Of a stretch of DNA of 64,000 nucleotides, positions 15,217-31,254 are shown piece after piece. Numbering within the stretch: the stretch's first letter is position 1; each line of letters opens with the position of its first letter. The DNA comes from Alnus glutinosa. Lineage: Eukaryota; Streptophyta; Magnoliopsida; Fagales; Betulaceae. A model generated the notes under the pieces. The model was not told where the DNA came from. It made no database searches and worked only from the letters and a program-made list of their open reading frames with translations. A program made the translations under genes and the position numbers. The stretch is taken from positions 18,224,654 to 18,288,653 of the forward strand of contig NC_084886.1 of the NCBI RefSeq assembly GCF_958979055.1, read 5' to 3'.

Positions 15217-15653
15217 TCATAAATATATATAATATTCATTAATTTTTTGTAACTGAAGAAAGTCAAGTGAGAGAAACGGCCATATTTTGGTGTTCACGCT
15301 TTCAAGATGAAGATTCAAGAAGGTTTTTGGTTGAAGCAATACTACATATCATCATTTTGTCCTCTTTTTGTCCCCCCAAAATTGATGTGGCTCTTAAAAT
15401 TACCATTGGATCAAAATCTAATAATGATTTATCGTAAATTCAATGGATTCTAGTATGTTGTTAATTTATTTTAAAAATCATGATAGCTAAATTCTTGGGA
15501 TTTATTTTATATTATAAAGACTAGTTTTACATTTTGAATTCCAGCAATCATTTGGCCCCAAACCACAACAGTATAAAAACACTACATACAGTAGCACTAG
15601 ACAAGTAACTCATTCCAACAATACCACGAACAGGTGAAAAAGACGAGGACAAA

Positions 15654-17524
<1,871 letters not shown>

Positions 17525-17559
17525 TATTGCAACGCTAAACTCTTTCTGTTTCTGTCTTG

Positions 17560-18291
17560 GTGAGGTGTGGAAGGGGAACTGAGGTTGTCTTTTTGTAGCA
17601 TGCTGATCCGAGGATGTTCGTAACTGCTTACGTTTGGGACACGAACTTGCGTCACATTATACGTCACAATCTATTTTCAATTAGCCTTCTTCAAAGGGAA
17701 TAGGATAAAAGCAATATTTCGCATTATCCACCTCTTTAAATATTTGGGTTGCTTGCTCCCTAAGAATTTGTAAAGGATAAATGCCATATTTCGCATTATC
17801 CGGCCACCTCTTTAGATATGCACATACTTAAATCCAAACTATGATCGCCTGCATTATAACAATATAAAAACATATTTTACTTTACTCTTATCATGCATGC
17901 CTTATAAATTTAGTAATTTACCCTTTTTACTTCTTTCCTTTAACTTTCTTCTCATTCCTTTAACCGCGCGTTTTCCATTATCATTTATTTACCATTTCAC
18001 TTGGGGGTGGGAGAAGGGGAACCTTCACATGACCGTTTCATGGTCGTCTTCATGTGAGATTAAGCACCTATTGCTGTTTCCTAAGCCATCGCCATATATG
18101 ACTACGCTAGCTTGGCCATTTATTGGGCCATCACCAAGTTTCGCAATCTTTACTTTTCCCTTTTCTTGATCCATCTACAAAGGAATTAGGTGACTTTTGT
18201 GTTGCCATTATGTAATTCTTTCATTTCCTTTGCCAATTTCCTTAACATTTCTTCAAATAAATGACTGTTTCTTGGCCATCATCAAGTGAAA
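17560..18291. other. Copy 2 upstream region, shared with copy 3 upstream
   Basis: No gene is seen. The segment matches 26115-26229, 27224-27314 and 32734-33360 in order. Those blocks of unit 3 are interrupted by insertions that are missing here. It is therefore the empty-site reference for the LINE at 27315-32733 (CTTAAATCCAAACT occurs once, at about 17828-17842). Confidence 0.7.
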
Positions 18292-18654
<363 letters not shown>

Positions 18655-18890
18655 CACTACAAAAAACTCTGCATTTAGTAGCGTGTCAACAGTAAAGTAC
18701 TTTTTGACACTTCACTAATTAGTAGCGTGTTAAAAAGTAATACCTCACTAAAATAATTAATGGTGTGTCGTTTTGACATGCCACTAAATTTGTAGCGTGT
18801 CTGGCAGTCACGTCACAAATTTAGTGTCGTGTCTAACTGGCACGCCATAATTTAGTGGCATGTCGGACTGACACGCCACAAAAAATAAAA
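18655..18890. mobile_element. One end of a CACTA transposon
   Basis: It starts CACTACAAAAAACTCTGC, the typical CACTA terminus, and is followed by subterminal GTAGCGTGTC / GACACGCCAC motifs in both orientations. No opposite end is present. It joins duplicated flank sequence at about 18900. Confidence 0.7.
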
Positions 18891-19069
18891 ATCCCCCTAG
18901 CTAGCTTCCCAGATTGTTCTCCCTCCCTCCCTGCCTCAGAGCTTGGTGCAAAAGCCCTTAGGAGGAGGCTGTTCCACATGAAATTGGGGTTCTCGATCTA
19001 TTTGATCAAAGAGCCGACTTTATTCAACTCTAATTCTCAAGTCATAACAAAAATGACTTGCTGTGCAAG

Positions 19070-19760
19070 CACCACAAAAAACTTCGTTTTTAGCCACTTG
19101 CAGTTAGCCATGTAGATTAAGGTCATCCACGTGGCTAATTGTTAACCAAGTGCAGTTAGCTACGTGGGTTACGCGTGGTGAATCCAGTTGTTGTTAAATG
19201 TACATTTAAAGACGTGGCTTTTTATATATGTGGCTATTTAGCCATGTGACGTTTAGCCACATGCCACTCCAAGTGGCTAAATGCAATTTTATTTTTTAAA
19301 AAAAAATGAGCACTTCTAGCCACGTGTAATTAAAGCCACGTAGCTAAAAAAAAATATAAGCTAAAAAAAAAAAAAAAAACAGAATATCTGTTCTTTTTTT
19401 TTTTTTCTCCCAATATCATATATATATACAATATTTCCGGCGTACATCCAGGCCGGGACCGGCAATCACCTAGTCGTCGGATTTGAACTCATCAAACCAA
19501 AAATACAAAACCCCAAAATGGGAAAAACCGAATCACATACATTAGATTCAAAAAATCAAAACAACAAAAATCTAGTCGCCGGAAATCAAACCAAAAAAAA
19601 AACCAATTCGCCGGCAATCAAACCTAAACAACAAAAACCCAGTCGCCCACTCACGGGAAATCATCAAACCAAACAACAAAAACCCAAAATCAGATTCAAA
19701 ATTTTGCCGGTCCTCCGATCCCTGCATCACCGAAACATCAAAGGATAAGAGAGAGATCAA

Positions 19761-19807
<47 letters not shown>

Positions 19808-20646
19808 TTGTGGTCGACGGAGATCCGCGGCCGGAGAGCATGAGTCAAACGGATCTCCTCCATCTCTGAGCATCAGTCGATCTCGATCTCTACCTCTTTG
19901 AGTCGCCCAATCTCCTTGGGTGGTGGCGTGTTGTTGAGCCAGTGGGGCTGAGTGGTCAACGAGAGAGAGAAGAGAGTGAGAGTGAGACGGAATATCAGAG
20001 ATCGACGAGAGAGAAGAGAGTTTTGGGGTGAGTAGTTGACGAAAGAGAGAAGAGAGTGAGAGTGAAGAGAGGAGAGAGAGATAGAAGCATTTTAGGAAGA
20101 AAAGGCAAAAATTGAAAAAATTAATAGGAAAGTCAAATTTGAAATCTAAATATTAGTGCGAGCAGGATTTCGCGTCCCAAAATTTTTTTAATCTATATAA
20201 GCAAATAGAGACGTGTGTTATTTTTCACGTGGCTAGAATTTTAATTTGTCAAAAAAAAAAATTAATAAATTAGCCACGTGGTACATATTTCACGTGGCTA
20301 ATTGGAGACGTGGCCATTACACTACGTGGCTAATTTATTAAAATTAAAAATAAAAAAATAAAAATAAAAAATTGAAAAAATTTCAATTCCTGAAAAAATA
20401 TGAACATTTTAGTCACGTGGCTAATTGGCGAAGTGGAAATAATCCACGTGGCTAATTGGCGACGTGAAAAAAATCCACATGGCTAATTACCTGCACAAAC
20501 ATTTTGCTACGTGGTGGTTTACCCACATGGCGAAATAGCGACGTGGATAATCTAACATGTAGCGAAATCGCCACGTGGCTATAATCACATGGCTACAGTA
20601 CCGGGTACTATAGCCACGTGGCTAAACTGCAAGTTTTTTTGTAGTG
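19070..20646. mobile_element. Non-autonomous CACTA-type element
   Basis: The left end is CACCACAAAAAACTTCG. The right end complement is CACTACAAAAAAACTTGC. Both ends carry dense subterminal GCCACGTGGCTAA-type repeats in both orientations, about 19090-19350 and 20210-20625. There is no transposase; the interior holds an AG microsatellite (19764-19803). The matching place in unit 1 (about 12313) lacks it, which gives an empty site. The 3-bp target duplication is not clean. Confidence 0.8.
19764..19803. repeat. AG microsatellite
   Basis: A pure (GA)n run of about 20 repeats lies in the CACTA element interior, followed by looser GAGAGA tracts to about 20080. Confidence 0.85.
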
Positions 20647-20718
20647 TGGGAGACTCAAATGATCGACACTGATCGAGTTAAATTAGACTTAGTTAAACAT
20701 GGGCACTCAATATTTTAT

Positions 20719-20901
20719 GGTCGGTTTGGATGTTGAATTTTTTTGAATCAGAATATTATTTTGATTCACTGTGCGAATTATGGGGTTTGACATTGTGAGA
20801 TAAAATTTGAAAAAAAAAAAAATTTAAAAAGTTGAATAAAATATAATTTATTTTTGAAAAAAGTAGAATATTATTCTACATTTTATTCAAACCAAACACA
20901 C
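20719..20901. mobile_element. Small MITE in unit 2
   Basis: This segment is absent from unit 1 (about 12384). The ends are imperfect inverted repeats around GGTCGGTTTGGATGTTGAAT and ATTCAAACCAAACACAC. The TATTATTTTGATTC / GAATATTATTCTAC motifs also pair. The family is probably hAT-like; no clean target duplication was found. Confidence 0.5.
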
Positions 20902-21156
20902 TATTAACCGCAACTGATTTCTCTACCCAAACAACATCTAAATCACAAAAAAAAAAAAAAAAAAAAACACACAATTTTATGAGAAAAATACACATATTCT
21001 CCTCAAACTAGCACTCAATTGTCAATGTCTCCCAAACTATCAATTAAGTCAATGTTTCCCCTCAAACTACCAAAGCAGGTCTATATCCCCCCCTAAAACC
21101 AATAAAAGGACAAAAATGGCTATATATATATTTTCAATAAGATAAAAATGTCCTCA

Positions 21157-21200
<44 letters not shown>

Positions 21201-21543
21201 TAAACTTAAAAAACAAATAACTTTTTAAAAAACAAATTAAATAAAATTAAGGAAAAAAAAAAGAAAAATAAAAATAAAAAAGAACGAAAAAAGAATTTTA
21301 TTTTTTAAAAAAAATGAAAAAATAACTGAAATTTATATATATATATATATATTAAAAAAAACCGAAAAGAAGAAGAAGAAGAAGAAAAAAAACCTGTTTT
21401 TATTTTTATTTTTTTTTATTTTTTGTATAACTTTTTGTTATTTTAGATTTTTTTTAAATAATATTTTTAGTTTTTTTTTTAAATAATAATAATTTTATGA
21501 TGGGTTATTTTTGTCATTAGGATAAACATTGACATTTTTCGGT

Positions 21544-21545
<2 letters not shown>

Positions 21546-21580
<35 letters not shown>

Positions 21581-22292
21581 TTATTTTTTAAGTACGTCAG
21601 TAACCAATTACAAGGAAAAATAAAAAACACAAATACAACAGGGTATGGGCAACCCAAATATTAAACTAAGAACGTAAATACGCGGGGGCAATGCTTCCGA
21701 AGATGCGGGCCCTTTGACTCGAGGCACGGATGCCACAAAGTCGGGGTCACCATTAAAGGTGATTTCACAAGTGTATTGAGTCACCATTAAAGAGCTCGCT
21801 GGAGCGTGTGTGCCACGCGCGAGGGAGTAGAAGCCGGTTGGGGAAAAAACGATCGTTGGTGGAAACCGGAGACGCCGGAGAACTCAGTGGTGAGGCGCGT
21901 GTCTTGTAATTGTTTGCGGAGGAGTGTAGATCTAGATCTGAAAAATTGAAACAAAACCCCTTGCCAAAAATTACAAAAAACTCGGTGGAAGGCGGAGGAA
22001 AATAGCCTGAACAGACGTTTTAGAGACACAAAAACCAGTAAAAAGCATGTAAGATAGGTGGGTAGATGGAGCTTATGCCTTAACTCCAAAGGCTTGAAAA
22101 ACTGGAAAGAAGGTAGAAGGTTGAAGAGATAGATGATGTAAAGTGAAAAGTAAGGGTGGTCGGATGTTGGGGTGGAAGAAGAACAGAGGAAAACGGAGAT
22201 GGGTGGTGGGGAGGGAAGCACAGTGCTTCCCTCCCATGGCGGCTTGCACAGGAAAAAAATCAGGGAGAAAAGGATGGAGGAGAGAGAACGGA
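21546..22292 (-). mobile_element. Probable retroposon insertion, poly(A) on the minus strand
   Basis: Unit 1 (about 13908-13915) lacks this roughly 745-bp segment. On the plus strand it opens with a T tract of about 30 bases, as expected for a minus-strand retroposon tail. The body is GC-rich relative to its surroundings. A 175-codon minus-strand frame (21787-22314) has no recognisable domain and runs past the insertion edge, so I do not call it a gene. It could be a LINE fragment or a processed transcript. Confidence 0.45.
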
Positions 22293-23582
22293 AGGGGGGG
22301 GAAGATTGACACAATTAGTAATTTAGAGGGATATTAACAATGAGATAGTAGTTTGAGAGGATTATATGTACTTTTTGTTTTTTTGTTTTCCAATTTTTGT
22401 TTAAAAAAGGCTTGATTAAATATGAGCAACACAAAATTTTAAAAAATTCTTCTAAATTGTAGGTGTTTTTATAAAATTGACCCTTCAAAATTAATTTTTA
22501 ACTTTCAATTTTTTTTTTTTATATTTTGAGTTTTGGATCCCTCAAAATTATTTTTCTAGCTTCACCCTATGCAAACAACTAACACATCACTACTCCAAAT
22601 GGACCTTGAAGGTGGAAGGCAAATGGGAATGTTGCGAGCAAACTCCTACTTTGATGCCTTCGTCGTTCACCACCTTGATCCTCCGCTGCACCCTCTTTGT
22701 CTTTGCCTTTTACGTTTGCCTTCCTCCATAAACTGACATTCCATCCAAAAAGACGAAAAACATAATAGAAAAGATGACTTATCAAAGTTTTGTAGTTGTG
22801 GGTGTCGAAAGTCACTTTTTAAACTTTGGAAGTTAAAAACGCAAAAGTAGTCATATTTCAGAGGTGAGGGTATAGAATATTTTCTCCTAACTAGGGACAT
22901 TTTTGGAAATTTAAGTGTTAAAAGTCACGTGCAGCGCACGTGACTAACATTCCGTCCAAAAAGACAGAAAAACTTAACGGATGGATTAACATGTTAGGAT
23001 TTGGTAGTTTGTGAAATTCGAATGTCATTTTTTGAACTTTAAAGGCTAAAACACAAAAGTGTATTTTCCCCTAACTTTTTTAATTTTGATCAAGGATATT
23101 TTTGTTATTAGGGGGCATTGACTTAATTAATAGTTTTAGGGGACATTATCAATGGGGTAGTAATTTGAGGAAGATGAGTTTGTTTACTTTTTCCATTAAT
23201 TTATCTCAAGTTGGTGTGAGAAACTTCAAATCTACTCTTTAGAGTTATGCATGTTGTGATGGGTTGCAAATTGTTTATCTTCCAGTATTAAGTGTTTTTG
23301 GTATTGATAAGTAAGGGATGGAATTGATTAATTGGTTTCCTATTGGATTCCTACTTTGATGGGAAGTGGAGTTAAAGTTCAATAAGAAAATCAATCATCT
23401 GTCTACCCTATAAATATAGAGCTATGTTACTTGGTATTCTCTTATCATTCTCCGCTGCCGTGACATTGTCAATTCACCTTTAAATCAATCTTAATTAAAT
23501 AAAATAAAAATCAATGGTAAAATGACAATGTCACATCAGTATAGAATAATAAAAGAAAAAGAAAAAACAAAATAACATTTCT
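22293..23582. other. Duplicated AT-rich spacer, unit 2 copy
   Basis: It aligns with 13915-15216 of unit 1 in order and orientation, with scattered substitutions and small indels. No gene is seen. Confidence 0.7.
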
Positions 23583-23905
23583 CATAAATATATACAATAT
23601 CCATCAATTTTATGTAACTAAAGAGAGCCGAGCGAGAGAAATACCCATTTTTTGGTGTTCACGCTTTCAAGATCAAAATTCAAGAAGGTTTTTAGTTGCA
23701 ATGGATTTTGGGACGTTGTTAATTTATTTTGAAAATCATGATAGCTAAAATCTTGGGATTTATTTTAGATTATAAAGACTAGTTATACATTTTGAATTCC
23801 AGCAATCTTTCGGCCCCAAACCACAACAGTATAAAAACAAGAGTAACACTAGACAAGTAACTCATTCCAACAACACCACGAACAGGTGCAAAAGACGTGG
23901 ACAAA

Positions 23906-26199
<2,294 letters not shown>

Positions 26200-26229
26200 T
26201 CAGATTATGCGTCACAATCTATTTTCAAT

Positions 26230-26876
26230 GGATGACATATTTTTTGTTTTTGGGTAGAAAATGAGGCACGGCAGGCGAAGAAAAAAGCGAAGACAGGGAT
26301 CGAAACCACACCGGCCGGAAACCACGCAACCGGCCATGGGAGGAGAAGCCGGAAACCACGCGTCCGGCTAGAACCCGAGCGTCCTCATCCTAGCCCAGTC
26401 GAACCAGAACCGAGCGTCACTGGCCGGAAACCCCCGCACGCCGGAAACCCGCCCACATGGGCTGAGCCGCCACGCAACCGGCCATGGGATGAGAGGCCGG
26501 AAACTACGCGTTCGGCCGGAACCCGAGCGTCTCCATTGCAGCCCAGTCGAACCCAACCTGAGCGTCACCGACTGAAAACCCGCCCACACGGGCCGACCCA
26601 CCTCTCTTCGTCACTATCTCCAGTAGATTCGGTCGTTCCGAGCTTCCCCGTCACTTTCTCCCCTCTTGCCAGCTGTCCAAAGAGTCCGGCACTCTCTTCT
26701 CCAGCCGTCCTGAGCGTCGGCGATCCCCTCTTGTTTTCTCTTTTTTTTTTGCCGATTTTTTCTTCCTTCTTCCGTTAAAGCCCGTGCCTCCTCTTTCTAC
26801 CAAAAAAAAAAAAAAAAAAAAAAGTGGTGTAGGTGTTGCTTGGTGTAAAAAAATGGGTGTATATCTAAAATTTTCC
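26230..26876. mobile_element. TIR-type element related to 11753-12294
   Basis: It shares the interior (CCCGCCCACACGGGCCGACC, TCCGGCACTCTCTTCTCC and neighbouring text) with the element upstream of copy 1. Its right end complement resembles that element's left end. TTTTCAAT is found at both edges (26222-26229 and 26877-26884). The copy 2 flank lacks it. Confidence 0.6.
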
Positions 26877-26884
26877 TTTTCAAT

Positions 26885-27024
26885 GGGAGGCTTAGAAACA
26901 CACCAGCTACACACTAGTTATACGTACACCCCTTCTCATATGAGATGTGGCCACATGTAGGCTCTACCTCATGTAAAAGGGGGGTGTAACCAATGTATAA
27001 CTAGTGGTTTTTTAGCATTTCTCA
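26885..27024. mobile_element. 140-bp MITE
   Basis: It is bounded by TTTTCAAT at 26877-26884 and 27025-27032. The imperfect inverted ends share ACTAGTTATAC followed by TACACCCC. Confidence 0.6.
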
Positions 27025-27033
27025 TTTTCAATT

Positions 27034-27223
27034 GAGGAATGTTAGATCTTCCTCTAATGTTCTTCTGGTGATCATCTAGGACATAAATATATGTAATAAA
27101 AAAAAATTAACAAATTACATCCATATCATCCAGAAGGATATAAATGTAATTTTTTTTTTATTATATTTATGTCCTTCCAGATAAACACCAAAATAACACT
27201 AGAAAGGTATCTAACATTTCTCG
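27034..27223. mobile_element. 190-bp MULE-type MITE
   Basis: Long imperfect inverted ends begin GAGGAATGTTAGAT on the left and GAGAAATGTTAGAT on the right complement, continuing for about 60 bp to GGACATAAATATA. The 9-bp target duplication TTTTCAATT is perfect (27025-27033 and 27224-27232). Confidence 0.8.
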
Positions 27224-27422
27224 TTTTCAATTAGCCTTTCATCAAAAAGAATAGGATAAATGCATATTTCGTATTATCCACCTCTTTAAATATGCACTTA
27301 CTTAAATCCAAACTCTCTTCTTCTTCTTTTTTTTTTTTTTTGAAAAAAAAAAAGATGATTTTATTAATCAATGAGAAAACCCTTGATCTAACGTGTGTGA
27401 CAACTCTACTTTGGCTAGCAGA

Positions 27423-28367
27423 TAGGCTTGGCAATTCGGGTCGGGGGGGTCGGGTTCATGTCGACTCGGCTGACCCGAATACACAATCAGGTCTGACACG
27501 AACCCAACCCGATTATTAATTGGGTTGAAATTCTGAACCCAAACACGACTCACCTGCCAGCCGTGTTACCCGAACACGACCCGGGTAACATGTTTACTTT
27601 CAACCAAATCCTGAAATCTGAATCCCTGATTGATCAGAGAAGCAGAGAACTGAAAATCCAATGTTTATCAAAACAAAATCAATACAAGCGTTAACAAATC
27701 TAATGGAAAATTCACCTAAATCAGCACGGGACCGAACTACCGAAGGGTGAAACTGAAACACTGAAGTGAAAATCTGGAAGAGATTCAAGAGAAGATGAGA
27801 ACTCGAGAAGTGCGGCCGTGCGGACTGCGGGCGACGGGCGTGTGCCGTGCGGGCCGGTGCGGCTACGCCGACTAGCAGGCTAGGGTTCAGACTACGAAGA
27901 GCAAGTGACGGGCGTGCGCTGTGCGGGCAGTGTGGCTACGCGGACTAGCGGCTAGGGTTCCGACTGCGGAGTGCAGGCGACGGGCGTACGCCGTGCGGGC
28001 CGGTGCGGCTACGCCGACTAGCGGGCTAGGATTCCGATTCGTTTCTTACTTTCTCAATTTCTCAACTTTCTCCATTTCTAGATTCTTCATTGTTCTTCTA
28101 CAGTCTACTTTTGTCTTTCGATCTTTCTTCCTCTTTTATTTTCTTTTCTTTTCTTTTTTTTTAAAAAAAATAAATAAATAAATAAATAAATAAAATCGGG
28201 TCTAATCGTGTCTGGCAGGTCAACCTGCGGGTTAACCCGCCAAACACAATTTTAATTGGGTCATAACCTAATTATGACCCGAACCCGATTACAATAAACT
28301 CAAACCCTATTTTCCCGTGTCGTGTTCGTATCGGGTTCGCGAGTCATGTCAAAAATTGCCAACCCTA
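27423..28367. mobile_element. hAT-type non-autonomous element
   Basis: The terminal inverted repeat is TAGGCTTGGCAATT on the left and TAGGGTTGGCAATTT on the right complement. The 8-bp target duplication has one mismatch (CTAGCAGA 27415-27422, CTAGCAAA 28368-28375). Subterminal sequence is rich in GACCCGAA / GGGTC motifs. There is no transposase. The interior has a GC-rich minisatellite. Degraded relatives with the same GACACGACTCGT-type ends lie near 41230-41650 and 54500-54750. Confidence 0.85.
27806..28035. repeat. GC-rich minisatellite of about 80-bp units
   Basis: About 2.7 units contain GACGGGCGT, GCCGTGCGGGCCGGTGCGGC, TACGC(C/G)GACTAGC and GGCTAGGGTTC. The array is strikingly GC- and CpG-rich against its surroundings. 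Confidence 0.8.
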
Positions 28368-29034
28368 CTAGCAAATGGGCTGCTTGGTTAGCTGCCCTTC
28401 AAGTATGCCGAACAACACAAGACTCAAAACTTTGGAGTAAAAACTTGGGGTGTTCTTGTTCAAACCCGATACCACTTGCATGGAATCACCCTCGAATATT
28501 ACACGTTGCATCCCAAGATCTGAAAAAACTAATTGCCTTCCATGCAGCCAAAGCTTCGGCTATTGTTGGGTCGATAATGTATTGGACAGTCATGGACAAG
28601 GCTGCCTATACCACACCAGCGTAATCCCGCATGCACTACCACCCCTAATCCCATATGCTTATTGTTGCAATTCAAGGTTGCATCCCAGTTTGTCTTCAGC
28701 ATTCCAACAGGGGGTTGTATCCAATGAGAGGTGTTCGGCTCGTCAACACCAGTGCCAGAGTCAACCCTCTGGTTGGCTTGTGCGTAGCCTTCCACCTGCC
28801 CTTTGGCCTGGAGCACCAGTTGAGTAGGAGCCGTGAAGACCCCATCAAAGACATAAGTGTTGCGACGTAACCATAGCAGACGAGCCAATGTAGCCACCTC
28901 TATGAACTCTTCTTCCTCAAGCGTTTCCATCAGTTGCTTGATAAGCCCCATGCCATCACTCTCCAAATTAAAATAGAGAGCTTTTGGATCCTCCTGCTAT
29001 ATATTCTCCTGCCATGCGGCCATCGATGAAGGAT

Positions 29035-29479
29035 GTTGGGGATAAATTCCACTCAACCCGATTCAAGGAGGAGATGGAACAACTACTTCAGATAAATCAG
29101 AGAATTGGGATAGGACTCATGGTCCAATCAAATAAGAAGAATTATCAGATCAAAAGTCTAAGAAGATATCCAATTAAAAGTCTAATAAAGGATTAAAGTC
29201 CAATTAGAACTCTGACAGCAGTTCTAGATCAACAAGGAGCAGGAGTCCTAATCCAGGTTTGACTCCACCTCTTTGCCTATAAATAGGCCCATACCCCAGG
29301 TATAAAGTAAGACTCAATTTTATGCATAGAACATTATTTTCTCACAGAAGCTAACTTAAGCATCGGAGCGGAATCCCAAGAAGGGTCCCTAGTTTTTGTT
29401 GTTTTGCAGAATTATTGAGAAGCGTGAAGAACATTAGAAAAGCATGCAGATTCACACCATACCAGAAATTGTACCAACA
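29035..29479 (+). repeat. 5' LTR of the Gag-only element
   Basis: It starts TGTTGGGGATAA and ends GTACCAACA. A TATA-like CTATAAATAG is present at 29277-29286. Confidence 0.9.
29277..29286 (+). promoter_or_regulatory. TATA box of the 5' LTR
   Basis: CTATAAATAG is followed by a CCCCAGGTATAAAG segment. The 3' LTR has the matching CATAAATAG at about 32443-32451. The related solo LTR has CTATAAAGG at about 4301. Confidence 0.6.
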
Positions 29480-29480
29480 G

Positions 29481-29500
29481 TTTGGCGCCGTCTGTGGGAA
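29481..29500 (+). other. Primer-binding-site-like sequence
   Basis: TTTGGCGCCGTCTGTGGGAA begins one base after the 5' LTR. This motif is typical of plant Ty3/gypsy elements of the Tat/Athila side; the primer tRNA was not checked. Confidence 0.75.
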
Positions 29501-29540
29501 ACGATTATTCGTTCCTCATAAAAGAAAAAGAAGATCTAGC

Positions 29541-31037
29541 ATGGTAGTGAACACAAGTTCTGGAAGCCAGACCAACCAAGAGCCCATAGTCCGAATGGAG
29601 CCAGTTATTCAGAATAATCCGCAGCCTCCACCGAACCCTCCCCCGGGGGGTGGAGATCAAGATCGCATAGCAGCGTTGGAAGCCCAGATTGAATCCTTAA
29701 CACAGCGGAATGCCGAGTTGCTGCGCTGGAGGCCGGAACAGCCCAATCCTGAGATGAACAGGGATGAGCGTGAGGAAGAAGATCACAACAGCAACACTAA
29801 TCCTCGGAGGGAGGATGACCGCCAAGGAGATTTGAGCAGAGTTATTGCCGAGCTGGAGAGAAGGTGCACGTACATGGAGATGGAAAGAAAAGACAAAAGC
29901 AGATCCGTAGTGGTGGACAAGCTCCTAATGGGTACAAATTCACCCTTCACGAGACGGGTAGCAGACTATCGGCTTCCCGAGAAGTTTAAGGTACCCCAAA
30001 TTCTAAGTTATGCAGGAGACGGAGATCCCTTGGATCACCTAGAGAATTTTCGAGCTCATCTAGACCTTCACAGGACACTCGATGAAGTAGCATGTCGGGC
30101 CTTCCCTCTTACTCTTTCGGGGAATGTCCGAGACTGGTTCAGAAAGCTGCCCCCGAATTCTGTTGATCAGTTCAAGGAGTTGTCCAAAATATTCCTAACG
30201 GAATTTCTAGCTTTCCGGACAAAGAAGAAGCCTTCGGGATATTTGCTATCGTTGCACCAACAGAGCAACGAGAGTCTTAAGGAGTTTATGGCTCGGTTCA
30301 ACCGAGAGAAGGCTACGGTAGAAGATCCGACTGAGGATATGATCTTTGCTGCCATTTATCAGGGAATTTCACCCGAAGAGCCTTTGATGAAGAAGTTGGT
30401 CCGGAAGCAACCGAGTACTTTGCAGGGCCTAATGGATAAGGTAGATGAATTCATCAACCAGGAAGAGACGCTGAAGGCTATGACCAGTTCTAGGCTACCC
30501 CGAGAGACAGCTCCAGAAAAGAAAAGGAAAGAATTCAGAAAAGCTGATGAGGAAGAGCAGAGGCAGGTAAAGAAGTTCAAAGATTACATCTTTACACCCC
30601 TCAATGCCGAGATATCAGAAGTCCTCATGGAGATCAAGAGAGATCTGGCATTTTGGGAACCGCAAAAGATACCAGGTAGTCCTCCTTATAGGAATGCAGG
30701 CAAGTATTGTGATTTCCATAAACAAGCAGGTCATTACACCGAGGGGTGCGTAACCCTAAGGTTGTTAATAGAAAAATTCATAAAGAATGGCAACCTGGTT
30801 CGGTTCTTGGGAGAGCAACGGAACCAGCCAAGAAACAACATGCCTCGGAATCATCAAGACTGTCAGCCCCGAGATCAGCAGCCACGGGATTACTATCCCC
30901 GAGACCGTCCTCAGCTAGACGAGAGGCATCAAGAGAATGCTCCCCGAGATGATCTAGAAAGAAGAGAGGACCGAGGAAGCAGAAGCCCACGGCGTAGAGA
31001 GCCAAGGCAACAGCAGAATCTGCCTGTGATCATGTAG
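29541..31037 (+). CDS. Retrotransposon Gag polyprotein (Ty3/gypsy type)
   Basis: An uninterrupted 498-residue frame. The open frame begins earlier, inside the LTR, but the ATG at 29541 (MVVNTSSGS) is the first after the primer-binding site and is preferred. In order there are a proline-rich N-terminus, a charged coiled-coil-like region (about residues 40-115), a retrotransposon-gag domain (about 135-290, with GDGDPLDHLENFRAHL, RDWFRKLPP and LKEFMARFN), a lysine-rich linker, and a C-x2-H-x4-H-x4-C zinc-binding motif (CDFHKQAGHYTEGC, about residue 390). The C-terminus is a long Arg/Pro/Gln/Asp-rich repeat region. Gag would form the virus-like particle. It is followed by non-coding repeats, not pol. 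The intact frame in an element with diverged LTRs suggests past selection on Gag. Confidence 0.9.
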   Translation: MVVNTSSGSQTNQEPIVRMEPVIQNNPQPPPNPPPGGGDQDRIAALEAQIESLTQRNAELLRWRPEQPNPEMNRDEREEEDHNSNTNPRREDDRQGDLSRVIAELERRCTYMEMERKDKSRSVVVDKLLMGTNSPFTRRVADYRLPEKFKVPQILSYAGDGDPLDHLENFRAHLDLHRTLDEVACRAFPLTLSGNVRDWFRKLPPNSVDQFKELSKIFLTEFLAFRTKKKPSGYLLSLHQQSNESLKEFMARFNREKATVEDPTEDMIFAAIYQGISPEEPLMKKLVRKQPSTLQGLMDKVDEFINQEETLKAMTSSRLPRETAPEKKRKEFRKADEEEQRQVKKFKDYIFTPLNAEISEVLMEIKRDLAFWEPQKIPGSPPYRNAGKYCDFHKQAGHYTEGCVTLRLLIEKFIKNGNLVRFLGEQRNQPRNNMPRNHQDCQPRDQQPRDYYPRDRPQLDERHQENAPRDDLERREDRGSRSPRRREPRQQQNLPVIM

Positions 31038-31254
31038 AAAGGACTCTTGGAAATTTCAGGCTTGATTTTTATTTTTAGCATTTATGTTTGCAAAGAACTA
31101 GACTTTTATTTTTAACTCAGACTAGTTATAATAAAAGACAGAAAATTCCACAGATTTTGGGAATAAGTATTTTCAGAATAAAAGAATAGAGCTGACTTAA
31201 GCATCCGAGTGTTCCCGGTCTAGGGACCGGGAACCCGTTGATATCGCTTCTTTT

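Noticed and set aside
21787..22314. 175-codon minus-strand open frame
   Set aside because: No recognisable domain; it crosses the edge of an insertion present in one unit only.
29415..29540. Upstream extension of the Gag frame into the LTR
   Set aside because: The extension covers LTR end and primer site; the first ATG after the primer site (29541) is a better start.
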